Notes under the pieces: generated by a model
What the model was told of the DNA's origin: nothing
Databases searched by the model: none
What the model saw: only the letters and a program-made list of their open reading frames with translations
Shown: positions 1 through 8,773 of the stretch, piece after piece
How positions within the stretch are numbered: the first letter of the stretch is position 1
Layout: each line of letters opens with the position of its first letter
Assembly (NCBI RefSeq): GCF_000321025.1
Contig: NZ_HE610718.1
Coordinates: 226,205-260,808 of the forward strand
Direction: 5' to 3'
Source: Peptoniphilus senegalensis JC140
GTDB taxonomy: Bacteria; Bacillota; Clostridia; Tissierellales; Peptoniphilaceae
DNA: 34,604 bases
Program-made: the position numbers and the translations under genes

Positions 1-476
1 ATTAAATAATACAAAATTTTTATCTCTGTCCTAGTGAAATCTATATTTTGATTATTTACATAGAAAATATTTTTATTAAAATTAAAGTCTAGACCATCTT
101 TATTATAAATGTTTAGATCGCTAGGGGCTATTTTTTCAAAAGCTCTTTTTATCTTTGCTTCTAAGATTCCTAAAGAAAAAGGTTTAGTTAAATAGTCGTC
201 TGCACCTAAACTTATTGCAGAAATTATATATGCTTCTAGATCTATGGCTGATAAAACTATAATAGGAATAGATGAAGTTTGTCTCGTTAATTTTATTATT
301 TCAAGTCCATCTCCATCTGGTAAGTTCATATCAAGTAAAATTAAGTCAGCTTTATCAATAAAGCTTTTGGCTTCACTAATTGTGCTTACAGAAAAAATTT
401 CATATTCTTTATTTAAGGCTATGGAAATTCCTTTATTTAAATTTTTATCATCTTCAATTATTAGTATCTTCTTCAT
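1..476 (-). CDS. OmpR-type response regulator, 5' part only
   Basis: The first 158 codons of a two-component response regulator; the rest lies beyond the window's left edge. Translated from the ATG at 474-476 it opens MKKILIIEDD. It shows the acidic pocket (E8, D9, D10), the phospho-acceptor D49 in LLDMNLPDGDG, and K98 in the LTKPF loop, so the receiver domain is complete. What follows (residues about 120-158, ending near DFTRTEIKILYYL) looks like the start of an OmpR/PhoB winged-helix DNA-binding domain. An AGGGA ribosome site sits 7 bases before the ATG. A partner histidine kinase is expected just outside the window but cannot be seen. The signal sensed cannot be deduced. Confidence 0.9.
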   Translation of the reverse strand, partial: MKKILIIEDDKNLNKGISIALNKEYEIFSVSTISEAKSFIDKADLILLDMNLPDGDGLEIIKLTRQTSSIPIIVLSAIDLEAYIISAISLGADDYLTKPFSLGILEAKIKRAFEKIAPSDLNIYNKDGLDFNFNKNIFYVNNQNIDFTRTEIKILYYL

Positions 477-540
477 AATCTATCCCTGAAAATTTTTTTA
501 CTCCTCAAAAAATTTCTGCTTTATAACTCTCATAAAGATT

Positions 541-546
541 ATTATA
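541..546 (-). promoter_or_regulatory. -10 box before the partial response regulator
   Basis: Minus-strand TATAAT about 65 bases before the start codon. No good -35 element is visible at 16-18 bases, so this is a tentative promoter or one that needs an activator. The rest of 477-612 is AT-rich with no gene. Confidence 0.35.
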
Positions 547-612
547 CAACATTTTAAAAATGAATATTTGCAAATTACTTTATTCTATAAATCTAAATTA
601 ATATTTGTAAAA

Positions 613-637
613 AAATAAAGCCTCTGGGGCTTTATTT
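613..637 (-). terminator. Intrinsic terminator of the metal-ATPase operon
   Basis: A 10-bp stem (AAATAAAGCC pairing with GGCTTTATTT) around a 5-base loop, followed on the minus strand by a run of T. It lies 29 bases past the ATPase stop codon. Confidence 0.9.
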
Positions 638-665
638 CTTTTTACAATTTCTTAAATTTCTAAAC

Positions 666-2741
666 TTATACTCTATAGTCTCTCATATTTCTTCCTGCAA
701 TGGCAACTGTTGATGCGTTGTGTAGGAAGGCTGAGTTTGTATTTGTCAAATGTCCTGTTACTCCAAGGGCAATTAGAGCTCCATTGAAAGTTATTATCTC
801 TCTATAATTTCTGTGGATTCTTTTTTCTAAGGACTTTGCAATTTTTATCACATCTATAAGTTCCTTTAATGAGTCGGACTTTATTGATATGTCTGCAATT
901 TCCTTTGCAATATCCGCCCCTTCGTGCATTGAAATACCCACATCTGCTGATGAAAGTGCAATTGAATCGTTAATTCCGTCGCCAATCATGACAACTGTTC
1001 TTCCATTTGCCTTTTCACTTTCAACATAATCTTTTTTATCTTCTGGCAATACTTGAGCTTTGTAATAATCAAGTTCTAATTTTTCCGCTACAGCCCTTGC
1101 AGAATTTTCTGCGTCGCCAGTTAACATGGAAATTTTCATGAAACCAAGTTGTCTTAATGAATCAATTGTGTATTTTGCGTCTTCTCGAATTGGATCATCA
1201 ATGCAGATTACTGCAATTAATTTTTCATCAAAGGCAAGATATAAAAGTGAATAATCTTCTTTTAATTTGTCTATTTTATTTCTTTGCTCTTCATCTATTT
1301 TTATTTTCTCATCTTCTAAGATGAAGTGAGCTGACCCAATTAGGGCAACTTTATCGCCAATTTTTGATTTTATTCCATGGGCTACAATGTACTCTGGCTT
1401 TGAGTGCATTTCTTCGTGGTTAAGATTTTTATCCTTTGCAGCTTTTACAACGGCATTTGCTATTGAATGTGGGAAATGCTCTTCAAGACAAGCTGCAATT
1501 CTCAAACATTCATCTTCGTCATTGTCATAAAAGGCTATAACTTTTTCAACTTTTGGCTCTGACTTTGTAAGGGTTCCCGTCTTGTCAAAAATAATTGAAT
1601 CGGCTTGGGCAAGTTTTTCCAAGTATCTTCCGCCCTTTACGAGAATTTCTCTTTCTGATGCAGAAGAAATTGCCTTCATAGTTGCAATTGGCATTGTAAG
1701 TTTAAGTGCACAGGAAAAATCTACCATTAAAAATGATTTTGCTTTTATAAAATCTCTTGTCAATAGATAAGTAAGACCTGCTCCCAAGAAAGAATATTTA
1801 ACAATTGAGTCAGCTATTGACTCTGCCTTCTTCTCCGCTAGAGATTTATTTTTTTCGCTCTCGCCAATTAATTCAATTATATGATTTATCCTCGACTGAT
1901 CATATTTTTTTGTAGTTTTAACGAGGATTGCTCCTTCTTCTAAAACTGTACCTGCAAATACTGTTTTACCTTCAGTCTTTTTAACAGCAAGGGACTCTCC
2001 AGTAAGGGATGATTCATTTACCATACCAAAGCCCTTAACTATTTCTCCATCAACTGGTATTGTCGAGCCCATATTGACTTCAACAACTTCATTAATTCCA
2101 ACATCTTCTAACTTTTTAAGATACTTCTTATCGCCTTCAAGAACAAAAACTTTATCTACATTTAGTTTAAGCGATTGAGCAAGGTCTTCCTTTGACTTCT
2201 TTAGAGTGTAGTCTTCTAATTCTTCTCCAAGTCCAAGAAGGAACATAATATTTCCTGCGTCGCCAAACTCTCCGTCTAAGATAGAAATTCCAATTGCTGT
2301 TGCATCTAATAGTTCAACATTTAGTTTTCTATCTCTAATGCTCTTTAAGCCAGCCTTAATATAAGGAATAGACTTTATAATAACTCCTATTGGCCTAAGT
2401 GGCATAGGCATAATATGAGCAAAGAAAATTCTCCTATACATTGCATCTCGAAGTATGTGGAAAAGTTCTCTATCTTCTTGTGGAATAAAGTCTACATCAT
2501 CAATTTCAAAATCTCTTAGTTCTTCTAAATCGAAGTCTAAGATAAATTTCGCAATCTGTGGCAAATATTTTTCTTCATAATTTACAATAATTGAATTTGC
2601 TAAAATTGAAATCTTGCATGATTTCACGCCAGAGACTTTTTCAATTTTATATTTTAATTTATTTACATCGCATTCTCTAAGCTTGTCTTCATATATAAAA
2701 CGACATCTGCCTAGAGTTCTACTGGCAATACTTGCAATCAT
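666..2741 (-). CDS. P1B-like heavy-metal-translocating P-type ATPase
   Basis: A 691-residue ATP-driven metal pump of the inner membrane. In order: a degenerate HMA-like fold at about 10-60 with no CxxC metal motif; hydrophobic segments at about 105-170; the actuator loop with TGES at 247-250; a membrane pair at about 310-360; the phosphorylation site DKTGT with D386; an ATP-binding HFPHS motif at 422-426; and the hinge GDGIND at 587-592. The usual CPC metal-site triplet is replaced by F-S-C (342-344), so the metal cannot be assigned by motif; transition-metal export is the likely job. It starts one base after the stop of the small upstream gene, with only a weak GAAGAAG site, so translation is probably coupled. 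Length is normal for the family. Confidence 0.9.
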   Translation of the reverse strand: MIASIASRTLGRCRFIYEDKLRECDVNKLKYKIEKVSGVKSCKISILANSIIVNYEEKYLPQIAKFILDFDLEELRDFEIDDVDFIPQEDRELFHILRDAMYRRIFFAHIMPMPLRPIGVIIKSIPYIKAGLKSIRDRKLNVELLDATAIGISILDGEFGDAGNIMFLLGLGEELEDYTLKKSKEDLAQSLKLNVDKVFVLEGDKKYLKKLEDVGINEVVEVNMGSTIPVDGEIVKGFGMVNESSLTGESLAVKKTEGKTVFAGTVLEEGAILVKTTKKYDQSRINHIIELIGESEKNKSLAEKKAESIADSIVKYSFLGAGLTYLLTRDFIKAKSFLMVDFSCALKLTMPIATMKAISSASEREILVKGGRYLEKLAQADSIIFDKTGTLTKSEPKVEKVIAFYDNDEDECLRIAACLEEHFPHSIANAVVKAAKDKNLNHEEMHSKPEYIVAHGIKSKIGDKVALIGSAHFILEDEKIKIDEEQRNKIDKLKEDYSLLYLAFDEKLIAVICIDDPIREDAKYTIDSLRQLGFMKISMLTGDAENSARAVAEKLELDYYKAQVLPEDKKDYVESEKANGRTVVMIGDGINDSIALSSADVGISMHEGADIAKEIADISIKSDSLKELIDVIKIAKSLEKRIHRNYREIITFNGALIALGVTGHLTNTNSAFLHNASTVAIAGRNMRDYRV

Positions 2742-2742
2742 A

Positions 2743-3042
2743 TTATTTTTCTACTTCTTCTGAAATTTCTTCTTTTTCTTCTACAACTTTTTCAATGTCT
2801 AATTGAGCTTTTCTTTCAGCTTCTTTTTTTTCATCTTCAGCTTTTTTTACTTTAGCTTCTGCAACAATATCTTCAGTTGATACTTTTACACATTCAACAC
2901 TCTTGTCAATTCCTTCTTTAATCTTTAATCCTTCAGCAACAGTGTTTACAGCAATTCTCTTTACAGTTTGTGAGGAAAGAATTTTGCCACCAATAGCTCC
3001 TGCTACAAATCCTAATCCTAAATTAATTAATTTTTTCTTCAT
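2743..3042 (-). CDS. Small membrane-anchored partner of the metal ATPase (PacL/DUF6110-like)
   Basis: A 99-residue protein, first gene of the ATPase operon. Residues 5-20 form a glycine-rich membrane segment (LGLGFVAGAIGGK). Then comes a conserved-looking helix, AVNTVAEGLKIKEGIDKS, and a segment STEDIVAEAKVKKAED, followed by a Lys/Glu-rich coiled tail. The order (Gly-zipper helix, then AVxxxAxGLxxK, then AEDxxAEA) recalls mycobacterial PacL proteins (DUF1490), which scaffold and serve the Zn ATPase CtpC. I also recall short DUF6110 proteins next to such ATPases in Firmicutes. Unlike PacL1, there is no His/Asp metal-binding tail. The function as an ATPase partner is inferred from layout and neighbourhood. 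AGGAGG lies 7 bases before the ATG. Confidence 0.7.
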   Translation of the reverse strand: MKKKLINLGLGFVAGAIGGKILSSQTVKRIAVNTVAEGLKIKEGIDKSVECVKVSTEDIVAEAKVKKAEDEKKEAERKAQLDIEKVVEEKEEISEEVEK

Positions 3043-3062
3043 ATCATAACCTCCTATTTTTT

Positions 3063-3091
3063 AAGATAATACTATCATTTAATTTTGTCAA
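3063..3091 (-). promoter_or_regulatory. Promoter of the metal-ATPase operon
   Basis: Minus-strand TTGACA (3086-3091) and TATCTT (3063-3068) separated by exactly 17 bases, just upstream of the AGGAGG site and just downstream of the previous operon's terminator. The pair therefore has its own transcript. I saw no clear metalloregulator operator. Confidence 0.75.
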
Positions 3092-3113
3092 TAATTAAAA
3101 ATATTATAAAAAA

Positions 3114-3132
3114 ACTGACTCAATGAGCCAGT
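3114..3132 (-). terminator. Intrinsic terminator of the pst-pho operon
   Basis: Minus-strand ACTGGCTCA/TGAGTCAGT hairpin with one G-U pair, followed by seven T. It pairs fully only on the minus strand, which fixes its direction. It closes the phosphate operon 60 bases after the kinase stop. Confidence 0.85.
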
Positions 3133-3191
3133 CTTTAAGGTCTTATTAAAATGTATTATTAAATTAGTTTACAATTCATTCTGTTGTTACT

Positions 3192-4871
3192 TTATATTTC
3201 CCTTCTGTCTTTTCTTAAAATTATTTTAAATTGTGTTCCTCTTCCAAGTTCTGAACTTATTTCAAGTTTTCCATCAATTGACTGAAGAACATGTTTTACA
3301 ATAGAAAGTCCAAGTCCTGTGCCGCCAATTTTTCTTGACCTTGACTTGTCTACTCGGTAAAATCTTTCGAAAATCCTTGCCAAGTCCTTTGATGGAATTC
3401 CTATGCCTGTATCAGTAATTAGGATTTCATAATTTTTTGTGTCTTCTGAGATCTTTATGTCTAGCTTGCCGCCATCTTTGTTGTATTTTAAACCGTTATT
3501 TATAAGGTTGGCAAAGAGCTCCCACATCATAGTTTTGTTTTCATATACAAGTCCATCGCCTTCTAGAGTAACAGCAATATTTTTCTCGTCAATTAAATTT
3601 CTCTGTGCCCTTAAAATATCCCTTATGAGTTCCTTTAATTTTATCTCTTCACGAGAAAAAGTCTTTTCACTTTCAAGCCCAGATATTTTCATTATGTCTT
3701 CTATTAAATTTAAAAGTCTCTTGGAGTCATCGTAAATGAGTTTGTAAAATTCTTCCTTGTTGGCGTCATCTACCATTCCATTGACAAGTAACTCTGAAAA
3801 ACCACAAATTGATGTAAGAGGTGTCTTTAATTCGTGGCCCACATTTGAAGAAAACTCTTCACGAAGTCTTAGTGCCCTTATTTCTTCTGTTTCATCAATG
3901 AATAATATTACTACTCCCCTAACTTTTTTGTCTTCAAAAACTGGATTTACATAAAATTTGAATTCTCTTTCTCCAATGTTTGTAATAGATTCGGCGCTAG
4001 AACCCATTAGGGCATCGTCAATTAGCTTTATAAGGTCATCATCTCTTATTAAATTTAAAATATTTTCTCCAAGGAGTTCTCTTTTAGAATTAAAAAGTTT
4101 CCTTGCAGACTTATTTACAGAGAGCAAGTTTTTATTTTCATCTACTATTATAAGTGACTCTTTCATATTTTTTAAAATAGTCTCGATTGTATCCCTTTCT
4201 CGACTAATCTGTCTATAATTGTCCTTTATAGTTTTATTTTGCTTGTTTATTTTATTAATAAAAGGACTTATCTCAGGAAATTTATCTGTGTCTATGCTTA
4301 AAAGATCTTCCTTTAAATTGTTTAAAGGCTCAAAAGTTTTCTTTGTTAGCCTACCTGAAACCAAAGTCGCCACAATAAAAACTAAAAGTGCCATAAGTAA
4401 ATCAATAGGTATTACTTTTCTAAAAGCGCCAAGGAGGTTGTCCATTTCTCTTGAGACCCTAATTATATTTCCATCATCGAGTTTTAAGCTCACATAGTAG
4501 AGGTCTTTGGATAGAGTAGTTGAGTATCTTTCTACTTGTGCAAATCCATTTTCCTTTGCCTTTATAACTTCTAGTCTGTCCTTGTGTGTAGGGAGAAAAT
4601 GTGCATCTTCAGAAGAATCAAAAATTACATCTCCATCTTCTTTTATTAGAGTAATCCTAAAGTCCCTCTTCTTCTTTGCTATTTTTTCTAAAAATTTTTC
4701 GTCATCATCTATTTTGTTTAAGGTTTCGCCCATAACGATGACTATATTTGAAAGGCCTTTGTTTGATCTGTCTACATAGACAGAGTAATAGATAAACATG
4801 GAAACTATAGTAGAAAGAAAAAGTGTAAGAAGTGATATGCCTAATAGGTATCTAAAAAATCTTCTCTTCAT
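3192..4871 (-). CDS. phoR: PhoR-type phosphate sensor histidine kinase
   Basis: A 559-residue membrane kinase expected to phosphorylate the regulator encoded one base upstream. It has TM1 at about 8-29, an extracytoplasmic sensor region at 30-150, TM2 at about 153-172, a HAMP-like linker, a PAS domain at about 225-330, and the HisKA dimerisation domain with phospho-acceptor H346 in GHELKTPLTS. The ATP-binding domain has an N box (LINNGLKYN, from about 456), G1 (DTGIGIP from D487) and G2 (GGTGLGLS, from about 516). This is the classical PhoR layout. Its position as last gene of a pst-phoU operon supports phosphate sensing, probably through PhoU and the Pst transporter. Confidence 0.9.
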   Translation of the reverse strand: MKRRFFRYLLGISLLTLFLSTIVSMFIYYSVYVDRSNKGLSNIVIVMGETLNKIDDDEKFLEKIAKKKRDFRITLIKEDGDVIFDSSEDAHFLPTHKDRLEVIKAKENGFAQVERYSTTLSKDLYYVSLKLDDGNIIRVSREMDNLLGAFRKVIPIDLLMALLVFIVATLVSGRLTKKTFEPLNNLKEDLLSIDTDKFPEISPFINKINKQNKTIKDNYRQISRERDTIETILKNMKESLIIVDENKNLLSVNKSARKLFNSKRELLGENILNLIRDDDLIKLIDDALMGSSAESITNIGEREFKFYVNPVFEDKKVRGVVILFIDETEEIRALRLREEFSSNVGHELKTPLTSICGFSELLVNGMVDDANKEEFYKLIYDDSKRLLNLIEDIMKISGLESEKTFSREEIKLKELIRDILRAQRNLIDEKNIAVTLEGDGLVYENKTMMWELFANLINNGLKYNKDGGKLDIKISEDTKNYEILITDTGIGIPSKDLARIFERFYRVDKSRSRKIGGTGLGLSIVKHVLQSIDGKLEISSELGRGTQFKIILRKDRREI

Positions 4872-4872
4872 A

Positions 4873-5553
4873 TCAATCCTTCCTTGAAAGCATATAGCCC
4901 ACGCCCCTTATAGTCTTTATATAATTTCTCTTGTCCTTTAATTTGTCGCGAAGAAGTTTTATGTGCATATCCACAGTTCTTGTTTCGCCTTCATAATCGT
5001 AACCCCAAATATATGTTAAGAGCTTTTCACGAGAGATTACTATTTCTTTATTTAAAATTAAATACTTTAAAAGTTCATATTCTTTAAAGGTAAAGTCAAC
5101 TTCTTCGCCGTCAATTGTTACAATTCTCTTTAAGTTGTTCATGACAATGCCGCCAAACTCTAAAATATTTCTGTCTTTATCAATTGTGCTTGCCCTTCTA
5201 GCTATGGCACCAACTCTTGACAAAAGTTCCATTACAGAGAAGGGCTTTTTGATATAATCATCAGCGCCGCCATCAAGAGCAGAGATTATGTCATACTCAG
5301 AAGTCTTTGCCGTTATCATCATGACCCAAATATTTTTTGTATCTTCCTTTTCCTTTAGTCTAGTTAAAATTTCTCTTCCATCAATATCTGGAAGCATAAT
5401 GTCAAGGAGGACAATGTCTGGCTTTTTTTCATTTAACTTTTCAAAAAAGTCCTTGCCATTTTCAAAGCAATAGACCTCGTATCCCTTGCTCCTAAGTGAA
5501 TATTCAATTAATTTTAAAATTGATGTGTCATCTTCTACTACATAAATTAGCAT
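4873..5553 (-). CDS. phoP: PhoP/PhoB-type phosphate response regulator
   Basis: A 226-residue OmpR-family transcription factor. The receiver domain (1-115) carries E7, D8, D9, phospho-acceptor D51 in LLDIMLPDIDG, and K103 in IKKPF. A linker leads to a winged-helix domain (about 130-223) with the typical FTFKEYELLKYL and RTVDMHIKLLRDKL stretches. It is the likely activator of its own operon through the direct repeats ahead of pstS. It ends one base before the kinase start and begins 4 bases after the phoU stop. AGGATGA serves as ribosome site inside the end of phoU. Confidence 0.92.
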   Translation of the reverse strand: MLIYVVEDDTSILKLIEYSLRSKGYEVYCFENGKDFFEKLNEKKPDIVLLDIMLPDIDGREILTRLKEKEDTKNIWVMMITAKTSEYDIISALDGGADDYIKKPFSVMELLSRVGAIARRASTIDKDRNILEFGGIVMNNLKRIVTIDGEEVDFTFKEYELLKYLILNKEIVISREKLLTYIWGYDYEGETRTVDMHIKLLRDKLKDKRNYIKTIRGVGYMLSRKD

Positions 5554-5557
5554 TAAA

Positions 5558-6187
5558 TCATCCTTTTATAGAAAACATTACCCACTTTGCAATATTAACG
5601 GCGTGATCTGCAATTCTCTCCAAATATTTTGCAATCATGATAAAATCAATTGCCGCCGCTGGGTCAAAATCTGACTTAATTATATCAATTAATTCATCTC
5701 TTATCATCACAAAATAATTATCTATGACATCATCATCCTCATCAATTTTTTTTGCAGAGTCCATGTCTAAATTTACAAAGGAGTCAATTGATTTGTTTAA
5801 TAGAGCAATAGTTGAGTCTGCCATTTCTTTTATAAGCGGAAACCTAGAAGTATCGTAGTCATGAGGCAGCATCATGCAAATTTCTGCTATGTCTCTTGTG
5901 TTGTCGCCAATTCTTTCCATGTCAGTAATCATTTTTAGTGCAGAGGAAACTCTCCTAAGATCTCCTGCTGCTGGTTGTTGCTCAACGAAAATCTTTAAGC
6001 ATTGCTTTTGGATAATGCCTTCGTAGACATCTGTCCTCTCTTCATAATTTGAAACTTCTTCAGCAATTTTTTCGTCTTTTTCATCTAATAGAGAGATTGC
6101 CTTTTTAATTGCACCCTCATTTATCATTGCCATCTCTAAAAGTAAGTTGTTTAAATGTCTTAATTCTTCATCAAATTTCTTTCTCAT
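5558..6187 (-). CDS. phoU: PhoU, phosphate signalling adaptor
   Basis: A cytoplasmic all-helical protein of 209 residues, the normal length, made of two PhoU three-helix repeats. The metal-binding E/DxxxD signature appears twice: MERIGDNTRDIAE in the first repeat and LERIADHAVNIAK in the second. PhoU proteins restrain Pst uptake and keep PhoR quiet when phosphate is plentiful. The gene overlaps the pstB stop codon by one base (TAATG), so its translation is coupled to pstB. Confidence 0.93.
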   Translation of the reverse strand: MRKKFDEELRHLNNLLLEMAMINEGAIKKAISLLDEKDEKIAEEVSNYEERTDVYEGIIQKQCLKIFVEQQPAAGDLRRVSSALKMITDMERIGDNTRDIAEICMMLPHDYDTSRFPLIKEMADSTIALLNKSIDSFVNLDMDSAKKIDEDDDVIDNYFVMIRDELIDIIKSDFDPAAAIDFIMIAKYLERIADHAVNIAKWVMFSIKG

Positions 6188-6942
6188 TAGCCGAACCTTC
6201 CTGTTACATATAATTCTGTTTTTTCTTCCCTTGGGTTTGTAAATATGTCAATAGTGTTTCCATATTCAACAATTACTCCATGAAGGAAGAAGGCAGTCTT
6301 GTCAGAAATTCTTGATGCTTGTTGCATATTGTGAGTAACCATTACTATTGTGTATTGTTCCTTTAATTCTTGTGCAAGGTCTTCAATCTTTCCTGTAGAA
6401 ATTGGGTCAAGAGCAGAAGTTGGCTCGTCCATTAAAATTACTTCAGGATTTACTGCAAGTGCTCTTGCTATACAAAGTCTTTGTTGTTGTCCACCAGAAA
6501 TTGAAAGGGCAGATTTTTTCAAGTCATCCTTTACCTCATCCCAAATTGCTGCTTGTTTAAGTGAGGACTCAACAATTTCATCAAGCTCTGTCTTATTTTT
6601 TATGCCGTGAGTCTTTGGACCATAGGCAATATTTTCGTAGATGCTCATTGGAAAGGGGTTAGGTTGTTGAAATACCATTCCCACTCTCTTTCTTAGTTTA
6701 TTTACATCATAATTCTTGGCGTAAATATCTTCGCCATCAAGAGTTATTTCCCCCTCTATCCTACAAGCTACTACTAGGTCATTCATTCTATTTAAACATT
6801 TTAGTAAAGTTGACTTCCCACAACCAGAAGGCCCTATAAAAGATAATATTTCATTCTCTATAATGTCTAAATTAATATTGTGAAGTGCCTTAAAGTCTCC
6901 ATAGTATAAGTCGAGATCTTTGACATTCATCTTTGATTTCAT
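6187..6942 (-). CDS. pstB: PstB, phosphate ABC transporter ATPase
   Basis: The 251-residue ATP-hydrolysing subunit of the PstSCAB phosphate importer. Walker A is GPSGCGKST at 37-45, the Q-loop is [11 protein letters not shown], the ABC signature is SISGGQQQR ending near 155, and Walker B is VILMDE with D172 and E173, followed by the switch histidine in MVTHNM. Start M1 is preferred over the internal M5 because GGAGG lies 7 bases before it; this site is formed by the last codons of pstA. The start overlaps the pstA stop by one base. Confidence 0.95.
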   Translation of the reverse strand: MKSKMNVKDLDLYYGDFKALHNINLDIIENEILSFIGPSGCGKSTLLKCLNRMNDLVVACRIEGEITLDGEDIYAKNYDVNKLRKRVGMVFQQPNPFPMSIYENIAYGPKTHGIKNKTELDEIVESSLKQAAIWDEVKDDLKKSALSISGGQQQRLCIARALAVNPEVILMDEPTSALDPISTGKIEDLAQELKEQYTIVMVTHNMQQASRISDKTAFFLHGVIVEYGNTIDIFTNPREEKTELYVTGRFG

Positions 6943-7823
6943 TATTTTACCTCCCTAAGTTTATCTGCAAGTTTAGTTGATGACCAGTTAATTAAAAGTA
7001 CAAGAATCAAAAGCACCATGCCTGTTGCATAAGCTTCGCCCACGTGTTTGCCTTCAGATGATAGTACATACATGTGTAGGGCAAGTGTCCTTGATGATGA
7101 TTTAAGTGACGTTGGAAGGGATGTTGCTGTTCCCAAAGTGTACATTAGGGCAGCAGTCTCTCCAACTACACGGCCAACTGATAAAATTATTCCAGATAAA
7201 ATTCCTGGGATTGCAATTGGAAGTACAAGCTTAAAAATTGTTCTAAGCTTGCCTGCTCCCAGAGCAAAAGAGCCTTGTCTTATTGATGGATGAACTGATT
7301 TTAAAGCTTCTTCCGTTGCTCTCATTATAATTGGAAGAATCATAATAGAAACAGTTAAAACACCAGATATTACAGAGAAACCCATCTTTAGCTTTAGACC
7401 AAAGAATAGCATACCAAATAATCCATAAACAATTGATGGGATGCCAGCAAGGGTTTCTGTTGCAAGTCTTATTGCCTTTACAAGTTTATTTTCCATAGCA
7501 GTATATTCAACTAAGAATATAGCAGTGAAGATCCCTATCGGCGATGCAAATAAAATTGCAAGGACAACTGTAAGAAGGGTTGTAATTATTGCAGGGCCCA
7601 TAGATACATTTTCTGATGTGTAGTGTAGGGAAAGCATGTCTGGTCTAAAGGACATTGCTCCCTTGAAAACTACAAAGACTACAATAAATACAAGAACTGC
7701 AAAGGTCATGGCTGAGAAAAGTCTAGTAGTAATTCTGTAAAAGGACAGACCTTTTATAAAGTGAAGTCCAAATACTAGAGCAAGAAGAAATAATAACACG
7801 CCAATTGTAATATATTTAACCAT
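6942..7823 (-). CDS. pstA: PstA, phosphate ABC transporter permease
   Basis: A 293-residue inner-membrane permease with about six hydrophobic helices. The binding-protein-dependent transport signature (EAA loop) is visible around [27 protein letters not shown], here followed by [14 protein letters not shown]. It forms the membrane channel with PstC. It overlaps the end of pstC by 8 bases. Length and layout are normal. Confidence 0.93.
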   Translation of the reverse strand: MVKYITIGVLLFLLALVFGLHFIKGLSFYRITTRLFSAMTFAVLVFIVVFVVFKGAMSFRPDMLSLHYTSENVSMGPAIITTLLTVVLAILFASPIGIFTAIFLVEYTAMENKLVKAIRLATETLAGIPSIVYGLFGMLFFGLKLKMGFSVISGVLTVSIMILPIIMRATEEALKSVHPSIRQGSFALGAGKLRTIFKLVLPIAIPGILSGIILSVGRVVGETAALMYTLGTATSLPTSLKSSSRTLALHMYVLSSEGKHVGEAYATGMVLLILVLLINWSSTKLADKLREVK

Positions 7824-8733
7824 TGTTTTCGCCCCTACTCTTTCCTATAAAAAATCCAATATTAATTAGAAGAATGAAAATAAATAGGACTGCTGCAGTT
7901 GCTATGAGAGCTTGTCTGTGTTCGCCAGCTGCATAAGCCATTTCCATTACTATATTTGTTGTCATAGTTCTAATTCCCTTTAGGGGATTTAGTGTAAGTC
8001 TCGTTTGATTTCCTGCTACTAATACTACTGCCATTGTTTCCCCAATTGCACGACCAACGCCGAGAATTATTCCAGCAAAGATACCAGACTTTGCAGCAGG
8101 CACCATTACTCTTGTAATTGTTTCGTCGTGAGTTGCGCCAAGGGAAAGTGAGCCTTGGTAAAAAGACTGAGGAACAGTCCTAAGAGAGGCTTCTGCCATA
8201 GAAATTATGGTTGGCAAAACCATGATGAGAAGAAGTATTGCTGCAGATAACATATTCATACCTGTGCCGCCAAAAACTTCTCTATTAATTGGCACAATAA
8301 CTGTAAGGGCAAAAAAACCATATACAATTGAAGGTATGCCTGTCATAAGATTTAGGGCAGGTTTTAAAATTCTATAAATATTTTTTGGACAATCAAATGC
8401 CAAGTAACAAGCCACCATTATTGAAACTGGCACTGCTGTAATACATGACATTGCAGTGATTAAGACAGAACCAATTATCATTGGTAAAATCCCATAAGAT
8501 GCTGGCACATTCATAGGCGTCCAAGCGTCATTAAGGACAAAGTTTTTTACTCCAACTTTTCCAATAAAAGCAAGGGAATCTTTAAAAATAAATATACATA
8601 TCAATAACAAAAATAAAATTGACAGTATGGAGCAAATTAGGAAGAAATACTTAAATACTTCTTCCTTTGTAAATGCCTTTCTTTGGTTTCCTTTATGGAC
8701 TACCTTTTTATTAGTATCTTCCATTTTATTCAT
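7816..8733 (-). CDS. pstC: PstC, phosphate ABC transporter permease
   Basis: A 305-residue inner-membrane permease and partner of PstA. A charged cytoplasmic N-terminus (about 1-28) precedes TM1 at about 30-50; five further helices follow. The EAA loop is seen at AEASLRTVPQSFYQGSLSLG, and the motif GVGRAIGETMAV is typical of PstC. The start is ambiguous: an internal ATG at 8724 sits 9 bases from an AAGGA site, whereas at 8733 that site abuts the ATG. It follows pstS by 40 bases without a terminator, so they are co-transcribed. Confidence 0.93.
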   Translation of the reverse strand: MNKMEDTNKKVVHKGNQRKAFTKEEVFKYFFLICSILSILFLLLICIFIFKDSLAFIGKVGVKNFVLNDAWTPMNVPASYGILPMIIGSVLITAMSCITAVPVSIMVACYLAFDCPKNIYRILKPALNLMTGIPSIVYGFFALTVIVPINREVFGGTGMNMLSAAILLLIMVLPTIISMAEASLRTVPQSFYQGSLSLGATHDETITRVMVPAAKSGIFAGIILGVGRAIGETMAVVLVAGNQTRLTLNPLKGIRTMTTNIVMEMAYAAGEHRQALIATAAVLFIFILLINIGFFIGKSRGENNG

Positions 8734-8773
8734 TCCTTGTACCTAATTATTTTACTATTTTATAATTCTGCAA

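Noticed and set aside
244-489. 81-codon open frame on the plus strand
   Set aside because: It lies antisense to a clear response-regulator receiver domain on the minus strand and has no ribosome site.
2743-3042. Reading the small ATPase partner as a YtxH-type stress protein
   Set aside because: The Gly-rich TM and the charged tail fit YtxH loosely, but the strict coupling to a metal ATPase and the PacL-like middle segment fit better; YtxH remains an alternative.
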